A stretch of 64,000 nt of DNA. Origin: Arcuatula senhousia. Taxonomy: Eukaryota; Mollusca; Bivalvia; Mytilida; Mytilidae. The translations under genes were made by a program, and so were the position numbers. Under the pieces are notes generated by a model. The model made no database searches. It was not told where the DNA came from and was given only the letters and a program-made list of their open reading frames with translations. This document shows, in pieces, positions 25,001 through 35,225 of this stretch. The first letter of the stretch is position 1; every line of letters begins with the position of its first letter. The DNA is taken from the NCBI GenBank assembly GCA_963971305.1, contig OZ020307.1, positions 4,229,501-4,293,500 of the forward strand, in the 5' to 3' direction.

Positions 25001-28000
25001 ATTCACCTTAAGACTAGACCCTAGACAGAGTATTATATCACATTTGTCAGCAGCTTTAGATATTCACCTTAAGACTAGACACTAGACAGAGTATTATATC
25101 ACATTTGTCAACAGCTTTAGATATTCACCTTAAGACTAGACCCTAGACAGAGTATTATATCACATTTGTCAACAGCTTTAGATATTCACCTTAAGACTAG
25201 ACCCTAGACAGAGTATTATATCACATTTGTCAGCAGCTTTAGATATTCATCTTAAGACGAGACACTAGACAGAGTATTATATCACAATTGTCAGCAGCTT
25301 TAGATATTCACCTTAAGACTAGACCCTAGACAGAGTATTATATCACATTTGTCAGCAGCTTTAGATATTCACCTTAAGACTGGACCCTAGACAGAGTATT
25401 ATATCACATTTGTCACCAGCTTTAGATATTCACCTTAAGACTAGACCCTAGACAGAGTATTATATCACATTTGTCAGCAGCTTTAGATATTCACCTTAAG
25501 ACTAGACCCTAGACAGAGTATTATATCACATTTGTCAACAGCTTTAGATATTCACCTTAAGACTAGACCCTAGACAGAGTATTATATCACATTTGTCAAC
25601 AGCTTTAGATATTCACCTTAAGACTAGACCCTAGACAGAGTATTATATCACAATTGTCAGCAGCTTTAGATATTCACCTTAAGACTAGACCCTAGACAGA
25701 GTATTATATCACATTTGTCAGCAGCTTTAGATATTCACCTTAAGACGAGACACTAGACAGAGTATTATATCACATTTGTCACCAGCTTTAGATATTCACC
25801 TTAAGACTAGACCCTAGACAGAGTATTATATCACATTTGTCAGCAGCTTTTGCAGCCTCCTTCCATCTGTATGGACATTTCATTCCTCCTTTCTCCCCAA
25901 AGTGTACAATAGTGTCCTTCAGTGGCTCCTTACATGTGTGACAGTTCCTGTCTGTCTGGTGACGTCTTACACCTGTTTTCTCAGTCACATCAAATAAACG
26001 TATGTATTCCTGATGAGGTCTACAGTTATAGCATATCTATAAAGTAAAAACAAATCATACATGTATATGGTCAAATCATGCACCCATTCCATTTTATGAA
26101 CAAGAAAGTAACTTATTTGGCCCCTCATTTCTAAACGAAATAAAAAGCTTCGCCGAGCGCAGCATGATACGACCGGAACATGTTGAACCCTGTACGTTTT
26201 AGGCCTAATATGGATAGTCTATTGCTCTGGACACATGCAGCCCATGGTGGACTGACAAAGGTTTTTGACACATGCTTCTCTGATGGAGTTTCGACCCAGG
26301 GGGTAAAAATATAAATTTTGAATGTTGTATTCTACTCTTTAAAAGAATAATGTTTGGGGAAAAAATTAAAAATCAAACCAGAATTTTTTTAAAAATTATG
26401 ATTACAGCCCCAAAAATTTATTCTTAAATTTAGAATCGCTACCTGACAAGAATAAATTTGCAAAAAAAAATTTTCAAAATCGGACCACAAATAAAAAAGC
26501 CCCATTTGGCCCCTTATTACCTAATAGGGGGAAAAAGGGGGGGTCGCAAAAATTAATTCTTAATTTTATATCCGCTATTTGACAAGAACAAGCATGCAAA
26601 AAAAAAAAATTCAAAATTGGACCAGAAATAAAAAAGTTACAATTTTGGCCCCTTTTGGTCCCTAATAACGTAACAGTAAAATAAGGGGACACGAAAATAT
26701 ATCTGCTACTTAACAAGAATAAACTTGCAAAAAAATTATCAAAATCGGACAAGAATTTAAAAAGTTTCGATTTCGGCCCCTTTTAGCCCCTTATTACGTA
26801 ACAGGTGAAAAAGCGGTGGGGGTCGCAAAAATAAATTCTCTAATTTGGATTCGCTACTTGACAAAAATAAACTTGCAAAAAAAATTTTCAAAAACAAACC
26901 AGAAATAAAAAAGTTTTGATTACGGCCCCTTTTGGCCCCTAATTACAAAACAAGTGAAAAAAGGGATGGTCGCAAAAATTAATTCTCAAATTGGGATTCC
27001 CTACCTGACAAGAATAAACTTGCAAAAATTTTTTTTAAATCGGACCACTAATAAAAAGGTTTCGATTTTGGCCCCATTTGGTCCCTAATTACGTAATAGG
27101 GGAAAAAAGGGGGGGTCGCAAAAATTAATTCTTAATTTAGTATCCGCTATTTGACAAGAACAAACATGCAAAAAAAATTTTCAAATCGGACCACAAATAA
27201 AAAAGTTTTTATTTTGGCCCCTTTTGGCCCCTAATTACACAACGGAGAAAAAGGGGGCGCAAAAATTCATCACATTTATTCTTTTATTGTAAGAAACATT
27301 CTTGACAAATTTCACAGCAATAGGCCAACTAGGACCAAAGTTATGGTGGAAACAAGTAAAATATTTGAATTTTTTTGCCCCTTTTGGGCCCCTAATTTTG
27401 AAACAAAAACATGGAGGACCCCCAAAATCAATCCCATTCATCCTTGTATGGTAAGGAACATCACTGTCAAATTTCTTAGCAATCGGATGACTAGAACTTA
27501 AGTTATTGTGGAAACAAACCAAAAAGTAGTATTTTTGGCCCTTTTTTGGCCCCTAATTTGTAAACGAAAAATGGGGGGACCCCCACAACGACAGCATCAT
27601 ACCATAATACGTCCGCAAATTTTTTGCGGTCGTATAAAAAGGGGGAACCCCAAAACTAATCCCATCCATCCTTTTATGGTAAGGAACATCATTGTCAAAT
27701 TTCAAAGCAATCAGATAACTAAAACTAAGTTATAGTGATAACACTAAAGTTAACAGACAATGATGCAGATGACTACGACAGCAATATACCAATATACACC
27801 TGTAATTTTTTTGCTCTTGTATAAAAAATATACAGGTTTCATCTTATAATAGACAATTCTTTCTTTTTTAGTTTCTCAAGTTTTATGCTGCTAACTTAAA
27901 GAACTTTTTATTGGAAAACTTAATTCATATGCTTTAAAAATTTTTGTCTTTAAGTGAAAAATGGCCAGATTTTGTTAAACAAGAAGTAGGTGAGTGACAG

Positions 28001-31000
28001 ACCTGAAATCAATCTCCATGGTATGGACCCCATGCTGATGCTGCATACCATTTTATAACCTGGATTTTTCACTCTGTAAAGTGCAGCCAAAAATGTATGT
28101 GTCCAAAGTCCAATAGCTTCAGGAAGAATTATACTAAATCCCTTACTCACCTCAATATACATATTTCCATGAACCTCTGATAGTTGTCTTCTGTTCAGTC
28201 CACTTCTCATGTGTAACCCGTCACAATTCTGGGACACTACATGTGTAACCTGGATACAACAAGGATCAATTATGGTTCCTTTTTATAAATGACTAGAACA
28301 TTTGACAAAATAGAGTTGATGTTTTTAAAATAAAATGAAATAAGAAAAAAACTTTGTATGATAAATATGAACACATATATATTTCTTTTCCTTATATAAA
28401 ATACAAAAAGTAAAAACAAAACATACATGTCCTTCATCTTGGAGTTTCTTTATACTCATATGTGTCAGTGTTGGTTTGGCATCACATAAATCTTGGGCTC
28501 TAAAATGTAAATGAAAAAATCTGTTACTAGGACCACAATGAGGGTGTCGCAGCCCTTTTGGTACGTGGTATTCCATGCTTTTTAAAGGGTATTCAATACG
28601 CCAGGGTGTGGTATGCGGTACGCGATATTCCGAATTTTTAGGCTTTTGGTACACATACACTGTGATCTTTAGAGTATTCTGTATTCCAGTCTTTGTAACG
28701 GTATTCTGTCCTTTTTAAAATGGTATTCGGTATTCCGGGGGCGGGGACTGTGACACCCCCCACAATTGTAGTATATAAATGTGTATGAAAGTTTGCGTCA
28801 GAGGATGACTTCAAATATGATTATCAAAGAAGATCAGGAAATAAGGTGTTGAATTGGATCAAACTTGTGATAGAGGACGGTCGAGGATCCTGGAGTTTGC
28901 ATTGCTATAGTAAGCTATTCAAGGTTGGTTCACATTGCTGATTGCATTTTAGTTGTTGTAAATGAGTGTTTTGTGTTGTCTTTTGTGTTATCTAGTTTTT
29001 ATTTTGCCAATTGATATTAAAAAGCCCAATTGGTACTTCTTTGCTTCTTGGACCCTTTTTTGTAGTGCCACAGATAGAATCAGACTTACTTTGGCTGCTG
29101 TCCTTTCTGTAAGAGAGTCCAGACACCATTGGGTCCCCTGTAGTCAGGTATTGAAGCTGCCTGTAAAATTCATAAATTTCAGAACTTAAGGAAGTTCACT
29201 TTTTTTCCTTATTTTCTTGAATCTAAATAGTTTTTTTTTCTTTTAAAATAATATATGATTTATCCTTGTATATGTTAAAATATCAAAATGTTATAGATTT
29301 CAAACTTTAAAGATTGTTATAAACAATTTAGGGAACATTGAAAAATATTAAGTACTACTTTTTCTAAGAATCAGGCAGATACCATTAATAGGGTGGCACA
29401 TCGATAATAAATACACAGAAAAATTTCAACAGAATTAGGTAAAGCAACCCCAGTAAACATTGTTTTGACCACTAAATTTTTCAGTCTATCTTGTGTTTAG
29501 GAGATATTATCAGTCAAAATTTAGTTACATTGTATAGTGAAAAGTACAGGAAAATTTCCCGCCATATTTTTTTCCTATATAACCAGTCAAAAAATATCTA
29601 GGCACCACATAAATATTGAGATTTAAAAACTGCATTGAGTTTGTTTTTATGGTAAAATGAATGCATCTATACCCCAAAATCTGAAATTGGAAATTATCGA
29701 TGTGCCACCCCCTGCCTGATCCTTATGTGGAATTGTACTTAAATATTGTAATAACACTGGAGAAAGTTATAAGTGTTAGGATTTTTTAGCTGTAAATAGG
29801 AGAACATGAGAAATCTATAAGTTATTTTGATGTTACATGTGTACTTAATTCAGATGACATACTGTACTTATACCAGCTCCTGTATAAACCACTACTCGAT
29901 TGGAATGTCGAATCGCATTGGCAAGATCTTGGCATTTTGCTTCCAATTCCTCTAATGGGTCTTCTATCTATAAATATGACAAAACATATTTTGAATTTTC
30001 AGGATAATAAAGTGTTTTTTTTTTAAGAATACTTTAAAGTTATTTTCACAGTTTGTTAGTACTAATTGTCACAGTTTAACTAATAATGAAAACACTACTT
30101 ATGATTCAAATTGAATATAAGCATAAGTCTATCATTTTAATACAACTTTAACTTAGCTTTGCTTTTGAGTTTTGACTTTTATATTTGATAATATTATTAG
30201 GTTAATTTAATGATTTACAAGCTAAAACTAGTACGTACTTTTTTTACCTTTTACTAATCAACATAACCATTTCAAATTCATTTTTTTTCCTGTGGGGGAC
30301 GTCATGTTCATCTCCAGCCTTGCTTAATTCTATGTGTTTCAATGATGTATATATACCCCCTCACAAGTGCTTGAAAATCCCCTGTGGCAAGATTCTCCCA
30401 GTATTAACATCTTATCACTTACTGTTGTGTTATTTTCAGACTTTGTTGTATTTTTTTAATAACTTTTCATTGTTTTAAATCCAGTCTGCTTCTTGAAGGT
30501 TTAGTAAGAGTTTTCTGCTTTTCTTTACACCCTTTTTATTTCATGAATATATATGTGTGTGTGTGGTATCTTTGTAGCAACATCAAAACCCTTATCAGCT
30601 AAATGTGGAATTCATTACCTCTAACTGTCTTTGTTTTAATGTGCCCCTTCTTTCTTTCAACTTGGACAACCTATTAGTAATTTCTGGTGACTGTCTCAGG
30701 ATTTCTTTCTCCTCATTTGTTATTTCATTCTCTTTTTTCTTCAAAATACTGGATACCTTAAATACAAAATATTTTATTGTTAGTTCAACATATTACTCAT
30801 TTTCAGGTCATATATCTTTGGAGGTCCTAACTGCACTTGTGCCCTAACTATGACCATCCACCTTTTTCGACTTATTTAAAGGAAATAGACATTATTAAGG
30901 CTAAGATTCTAAGTGCTCCCCCATGGAAATTTTATGTTTGATTGCAAAAATGTCAAAAAATATTTTTCCATAGAATTTAAATAGGTAAATACTGAAAACG

Positions 31001-32919
31001 GTCATTTTCACTATTCCTAAAAAATAAATGGTCTATTTCCAGAATAATTAAAAGTGTTTTTAATTTGCTTTTTGGTTATGTTATGCAAGTTTCCCCAATA
31101 CAACTTTCAGTTAAAGTTTAGTTGACATTGCATGTCATCTTCATAATTTTTGAAGAGGGTGGGCAGAGTTAAGACCCTATTTTTTGTGTTGGATTTTTTT
31201 GATACATGCAAAAAATACATACAATTAACAGTCAGTTTTATGATTTAATGAGCAGTTATTGTTTTATTTCATCAGTGAAATGTCTGAGGTTTTATATTTT
31301 GTAACAGATAATTTCCTGAAATTGTCTAAACAATTCTATCCAGCTCTTTATCCTTGGGCGGGCGCATTTTGGACCCTCCTGGATATAATAATGAAAATAA
31401 TGAATTTGAGAGTTGATGGCAAATAGATTGCTGGTACTTGGACAATAGGGTCACACTTTCTAAAACAAGACCAATTGATTTCTGGCCATGCTCATGTGTT
31501 GCATGGCAAAACGTTGAACCCTTATGTTCTAGGCACAATATGGACAGTCAATAGTTTTTGACACTTGCATCTTATGGTGGACTGACAAAGCATATTTGTC
31601 TGGCTTGTCCAAACACATGATACCCATATTACAAAGGTATAAAGATGCTTAATATGTAAATTTATGATTAAAATGTCTTAAAATGGAAATTTAAGGTGGA
31701 GAAGAACAGTGGTCATGTGACTTGCCCAAAATAAAATGAAATTTGAAAAATATTTTGAGATTTTTGTGTTTTTAGAATCTTTATACCTAGTTTAGGCACA
31801 TTTTATCAATATGATTAAAATTTGTATTCTATAAGTAGTATAAATTCTTAGCTTAAGTATGTTCAAGGGAGATAATTTTGCAAAAATCATGAAAAATCAT
31901 CGTTTTTGGCTCCTTTCTTTGCTTGTACGTAAAGATCAAGGGAAGAAACCCCACTTTTAATTGATTAAAAGATGATGAATTGTTGCAAGATCTATGAAAT
32001 GTCAAAAATGAGGGAAATCTATTGACAGGAAAAAAAGTAATGGAACATTTTTGTGTGTTTTTACAGCTTTTCCTATATAATTCAAGCTTTAACTTGATAT
32101 AACTCAAAAAGTAGGGAAGTCATAGAGCTTTGTACAAAGCCTTCCTTGTGTGTCAATTTTGAGAAATAGATCCAAAAATGAAGCGGACCTCCTAGAATTT
32201 GTAGTGTCCTTTATCTCAAGTTCCTTCGGATATATGAGATGTAAATAGTCACAAAATCGAGGATTGTTCAGTGAAAGGACATCATAAATATAACGAAATG
32301 TGAGATTGAAGGATAAAGCAAGTTTGCAGTCCTTTTTGTCTAGAAGTGATTGTAAGAAGTCTGCTTCATATGAATAAAGAAACAAATCGGCAAGCAATGA
32401 TGCACAAGAAACCCATGAATTTTGAATCAAATCATGAAAGAGTACATCATTTTAGACATTTATGTCAATTTTGAAGAAAATTTATTGACAAATTAATTTT
32501 GGACCCAAGTGCCACGCTCTACCTTATACTCCAGTACTCAGTTAGTCAGTAGGGTGAGTAGCAGAATTATGATTTTTATTCTATGTAATTTTTTTCTCTT
32601 TATTAAATGATGTACTGATAATTAAGTGTTTCTGATGACTTTGAATACCATATAGAATGAATGTACATGTTCAATGCATGTAAAAAGTAAAAGACATTTT
32701 TTTTCTGAAAATCAGTGCCTGTGAAAACATGAAATTATTTTTCCTGTCGGCTGTACTTTCGAGTTTGCATACTTTTTTAATCCTATCTCTATGCTCATTT
32801 TGATAGAGAATTTGCTTTAGTCGAGCAACTTTCTTTGCCTGTCGTGAGGAAGGGACATCTGGTTCAGCATTTATCTTCTTATCAACAGAAATTTCATCCG
32901 ATTCGTCATCGGACGACAT
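16927..32919 (-). CDS. SIRT7: SIRT7-type NAD-dependent protein deacylase, ten exons, complete, with a very long C-terminal extension
   Basis: Exons in order are 32919-32773, 30756-30619, 29967-29863, 29160-29090, 28499-28427, 28249-28151, 26036-25800, 20899-20779, 20446-20380 and 19048-16927. Phases match throughout and give about 1059 residues. Seen: an N-terminal basic coiled segment; TGAGIST at 124-130 and [12 protein letters not shown] (NAD binding); SQNCDGLH; the catalytic His in EVHGNMYIE (about 205); a CxxC...CxxC zinc site (213, 216, 243, 246); [14 protein letters not shown] (284-290); [11 protein letters not shown]; and EDPIFSLAT. These match class IV sirtuin SIRT7, a chromatin and nucleolar deacylase, better than other sirtuins. 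Human SIRT7 has 400 residues, so about 650 are extra, including seven CxxC...CxC units (656-779) and a basic tail LKKRRR. Intron 7 holds the 61-bp array. MPST lies head to head upstream. Confidence 0.93.
19430..20056 (+). repeat. Dispersed repeat with three ~185-bp tandem units
   Basis: Three units share AAAACAGGAAGTAGATGATGG, a CATCATGCTGAAG core and ACCAAATTTGAAACCA. Two copies of a tail AGCCCCCTCTCTTACGAGTG lie at the right end. It sits in SIRT7 intron 9. Minus-strand frames seen here are repeat translations. Confidence 0.65.
20380..20446 (-). CDS. SIRT7: SIRT7 exon 9
   Basis: Encodes [20 protein letters not shown], matching the last helix of the SIRT7 core (KCDxVMRxLM...LGLEIPAY in vertebrates). 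The acceptor is tttatag|GTAGA and the donor is CTGGA|GTAAGT, phase 1 to 2. Confidence 0.9.
20779..20899 (-). CDS. SIRT7: SIRT7 exon 8
   Basis: Encodes [33 protein letters not shown] and VKING, the end of the sirtuin core. The acceptor is cctccag|ATTCTG and the donor is AATG|GTTTGT, phase 0 to 1. This exon lies 4.9 kb from exon 7 because of the array. Confidence 0.9.
21345..25852 (-). repeat. 61-bp tandem array derived from the 3' end of SIRT7 exon 7 plus its donor site
   Basis: On the minus strand each unit reads AAAGCTG, then codons for [15 protein letters not shown], then the splice donor GTGAAT and ATCT. The same position in the first and last unit differs by 4453 bp, exactly 73 x 61, so there are 74 units with no net indel. 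The right-most unit is the coding exon itself. Most copies are 90-100% alike, with recurring variants (TCAACA/TCAGCA/TCACCA; ACCC/ACAC/GCCC). Nearly every copy keeps both the coding segment and the donor. Each unit also holds an in-frame TAA after the donor. Confidence 0.97.
25800..26036 (-). CDS. SIRT7: SIRT7 exon 7 (zinc ribbon and LGSSL motif); parent of the 61-bp array
   Basis: The 79 codons start ICYNC and carry CHTC 30 residues later, giving the four zinc ligands. Then come DTIVHFGE and [17 protein letters not shown], ending CTTAAG|GTGAAT at phase 0. The last ~51 coding bases, the donor and 10 intron bases make up the unit repeated 73 more times immediately downstream, so this exon end is physically the first copy of the array and is identical to its consensus. 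Confidence 0.93.
26142..27640 (-). repeat. Dispersed repeat C, antisense copy (about 1.5 kb)
   Basis: Ends AAGCTTCGCCGAGCGCAGCA on the left and TTGCGGTCGTATAAAAA on the right; inside are five to six diverged units with GGCCCCTTTTGGCCCCTAAT. It is inverted relative to 37893-41305. Intron 6 of SIRT7. Confidence 0.8.
28151..28249 (-). CDS. SIRT7: SIRT7 exon 6 (catalytic His)
   Basis: The 33 codons encode [17 protein letters not shown] and then [11 protein letters not shown]. The Gln-Asn-x-Asp-x-Leu-His motif binds the ribose, and the His of EVHG (about residue 205) is the catalytic base. The acceptor is tatccag|GTTAC and the donor is TTGAG|GTGAGT, phase 0-0. Confidence 0.93.
28427..28499 (-). 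CDS. SIRT7: SIRT7 exon 5
   Basis: Encodes [20 protein letters not shown] and on to DEGH. It matches the PTLTHM segment of sirtuins, with Thr-His-Met between the Rossmann strands. The acceptor is ttttag|AGCCC and the donor is GGACAT|GTATGT, phase 2 to 0. Confidence 0.9.
29090..29160 (-). CDS. SIRT7: SIRT7 exon 4
   Basis: Encodes [20 protein letters not shown], the flexible NAD-binding loop that is nearly invariant in SIRT7. The acceptor is tttacag|GCAGC and the donor is CCAAA|GTAAGT, phase 0 to 2. Confidence 0.92.
29365..29726. mobile_element. Inverted-repeat element in SIRT7 intron 3 (362 bp)
   Basis: The left end, TAAGAATCAGGCAG then GGGTGGCACATCGATAAT, matches the complement of the right end, except for a 12-bp insertion in the left arm. 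No coding capacity. It makes up half of the 702-bp intron. Confidence 0.65.
29863..29967 (-). CDS. SIRT7: SIRT7 exon 3 (start of NAD-binding core)
   Basis: The 35 codons run from IEDPLEEL to [11 protein letters not shown], the first glycine-rich NAD loop of sirtuins. The acceptor is ttatag|ATAGAAG and the donor is AGTACA|GTATGT, phase 0-0. An earlier GT (GCTG|GTATAA) would cut the TGAGIST motif and is rejected. Confidence 0.9.
30619..30756 (-). CDS. SIRT7: SIRT7 exon 2
   Basis: The acceptor is atttaag|GTATCC and the donor is TTAGAG|GTAATG, phase 0-0, 46 codons. The exon encodes [20 protein letters not shown] and then a charged helix ending KQRQLE, aligning with the charged N-terminal helix of vertebrate SIRT7. 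A second AG 8 nt inside (ccag|TATT) would break phase with exon 1. Confidence 0.82.
30757..32103. other. SIRT7 intron 1, mostly featureless
   Basis: A diverged fragment of the repeat C end is seen at about 31500-31600 (TATGGTGGACTGACAAAGC). Otherwise nothing was recognised. Confidence 0.45.
32104..32430 (-). pseudogene. Penelope-like reverse-transcriptase fragment
   Basis: A 108-codon frame with [51 protein letters not shown] and [17 protein letters not shown]. This is the RT palm region of a retroelement type common in bivalves and corals, by resemblance Penelope-like. The expected Y-x-DD catalytic box reads YIYDV, so one catalytic Asp is lost. It ends in a stop soon after KLYD. It is a dead fragment inside SIRT7 intron 1. 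Confidence 0.6.
32773..32919 (-). CDS. SIRT7: SIRT7 exon 1
   Basis: The ATG at 32919-32917 begins [15 protein letters not shown]. The frame is also open for five codons upstream but has no ATG there. The 49 codons end RDRIKK|GTATGC at phase 0. The acidic start followed by a Lys/Arg-rich helix matches the N-terminal region of SIRT7 proteins. Confidence 0.82.
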
Positions 32920-33454
32920 TTCACAAAGAACCAAAACTGTCGCTTACGCAAATAGCAATATCAAAAACTTGACCTATTAAGATTACTTTACACTTAACTT
33001 TAGGTCAAAATATTCAATATAAGTTAGCAAATGCTTTAGTCTGTAATATTTTTTGGATAAAATTTTATAAACGTGGTACAAACAAACTTTCGACATTTAT
33101 TTTTTTTATCAATGTTGTTTTGTAAACAAAGGGGAGCAAACTCTGTCAGGTAAACAAAGACTGTCAAATGACATTGATGTGTTATCCTAATAAATAATTG
33201 ATAAGATACAATCGGGGATACAATTAAATTATTTAAATGTCACCTGTGGATTATTTTCATCACAGTTTGTCCTTAAGCATTAATTAGAGACCTGTCCAAT
33301 CAACAAATGTTATGTTGGTGCAAACATTTGTAGACCACTGGCACTAGACTAGTATTTTGCATTAGAATTTGAAAAAAAATGTTACATTTGCTATTTCATA
33401 GACTATATCACTATGAAAAATGTTACATTGGCTATCTCATTGTTGATAAAAATA

Positions 33455-33855
33455 AGAAGCTCCCAAGAGCCTGAATCGCTCAGCAAGTCCTTGAGCCTGA
33501 GGTAATAGAAATAGAAATAGCTCTCTTCAATATAGGGTCATCTGGCAATTTTATTAAAATCAGTAGAGACTTTTGTAGAGCTTAAAATTAGCTGAAGGTT
33601 TACCTTTAAGGCTAGCAAGTAACAGCATTTCTCTATCTGCAATAGTTTAATCTAAAAAAAAACTGGGTTTTTTTATAGTAACAGTGGCCATGGTTTTTTT
33701 TTTATCGATGACTCAATGAGCATCGTATATATAATTCCTGCAAATTTTCAGTTAAATTAGTTCAGTGGTTTCAGACGAGAAGATTTTTTTTGCCCTATTT
33801 TTGAGATTGTTAACGGACGCATAGTGATCATCGGGAATAAGCTCACATAATAAAG
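33455..33855 (-). repeat. Short antisense copy of dispersed repeat A
   Basis: Begins AAGAAGCTCCCAAGAGCCTG then AATCGCTCAGC, the antisense A terminus, and ends near GGGAATAAGCTCACATAA. It is much shorter than the other A copies. Confidence 0.5.
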
Positions 33856-34182
33856 CAACTAGGCTAACTGTTGAAGAATCTGGTTCATAATTTTAATTAC
33901 ATGTACGTTTTTATTTTCACGGTCTGTTCACTTGTCGCTTAGTTTGAACTTTCAACTGAAGGATATCAATCACTGATAGAAAACGGGGAAGTCATACATC
34001 GGATGTAACCGTAATTAAATTGTTTTCATTTCATACAACTGTTTTTCGTATCATCATGTGAAGGTGTGAATTTCTGGTTAAACATAAAAAGCTGTCAAAC
34101 GAACGATACATTGAACAGAATAATTGAAAAGTTTTGTGTATTTGCGATATATGGGTTTTTTTTTTGTGCAATTATTTTTTTT

Positions 34183-34238
34183 AAAGAACACAATGTGAAT
34201 ATATATATATATATATATATATTCACATTGTGTTCTTT
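34183..34238. repeat. Perfect 56-bp palindrome with (AT)n centre
   Basis: Arms AAAGAACACAATGTGAAT and its exact complement flank ten AT dinucleotides, so the whole 56 bp is self-complementary. Confidence 0.9.
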
Positions 34239-34633
34239 TATATATTTATTAAACAGGGACTTGATCCAGTCTATCAATATTTTGAAAGTGGTAACAACAT
34301 TGCCTGGAACTTTGTAAAAGTTCATCCATTTCTATTCTATTCTATATCTATTGTTACGGTCGTGAATGATTCGGTCTCTGTCTCGTCATCCGTTCGCGAT
34401 TTTTGTCTTTGCCGTAACAATAAGAATTTCTTATTGTTAAGGCTTTGCCGTAATCGTATCCTGTGCCTTTTTTTTTGCGTAAATGGTACATTGGTTTTTA
34501 AAAAATATTTATTTTGGCATTTCCCTGTGGAATAAATATGAACATGAGTCACGAAACAACATATATCATCAACAATGGACATTTTACTTCTACTAATCAT
34601 GAAATTTTAAAACTACTTTTTTTTTCTTTCAGA

Positions 34634-35225
34634 ATGTTGCGAAAGGTTACACCTCTCGTAGGTACTAAATGGCTACATTCCGTTTTATCATCAGATGTTG
34701 CACCCAAATCGCTTCGTGTTCTTGATTGCTCCTGGCACATGCCAGACACCAAACGAAGTGGGCGTGACGAGTATAAAGAGAAACATATTCCCGGCGCTGC
34801 CTATTTCGACATAGACGAATGCTGTGATAAAACTTCCCCTTATGGACACATGCTGCCACAGACTAAAGAGTTTGAACGATACGTCGGTGACATGGGTGTG
34901 GACGCGGGAACACATGTTATAGTTTATGATAATTGTCAAAACTTTGGCTTTTTCTCAGCACCACGTGTATGGTGGATGTTTCGTGTCTTCGGTCACGAAT
35001 CGGTCTCTATACTAGACGGGGGCTTTCCAAAATGGTGCAAAGAGGGTTACCCGACCTCCTCTGAGGTGGAAACGCCTACAAAGACTTTATTCCATGGTTT
35101 ATACCAACCTCATCTAGTCAAGTCTTTTGAGGATATGGTAGACAATATAACAAACAAGTCGTTTGAAGTTATGGATGCCCGAGGGAAAGGGAGATTTTCA
35201 GGAAAAGAACCGGAACCCAGGGAAG
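34634..35225 (+). CDS. MPST: MPST exon with start codon (first rhodanese domain)
   Basis: Starts MLRKVTPLVGTKWLHSVL just after ttctttcag and ends GGGAAG|GTGAAT at phase 1, 197 codons plus 1. It holds the whole non-catalytic rhodanese domain and the start of the second. An in-frame ATG at 34514 precedes the acceptor and is not used in this model. Confidence 0.9.

Larger units (their letters stand above)
32920..34633. promoter_or_regulatory. Shared divergent upstream region of SIRT7 and MPST
   Basis: The two start codons face away from each other 1.7 kb apart, so the promoters and the MPST 5' non-coding exon must lie here. The region also holds a repeat A fragment and a 56-bp palindrome. No specific promoter element is assigned. 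Confidence 0.4.

Noticed and set aside
21345..25799. Each array unit as an additional SIRT7 exon
   Set aside because: Units have a donor but no pyrimidine-rich acceptor, and an in-frame TAA follows each donor.
21345..25852. CRISPR-like array
   Set aside because: There are no unique spacers: the whole 61-bp unit repeats, and it derives from a SIRT7 coding exon in a eukaryotic gene.
26474..27522. Minus-strand frames of 90-95 codons
   Set aside because: Translations of the tandem units of repeat C, mirrored in 40257-41091.
34514..34633. Upstream in-frame start for MPST at 34514
   Set aside because: It precedes a strong acceptor, encodes low-complexity residues, and the family start fits ATG 34634.
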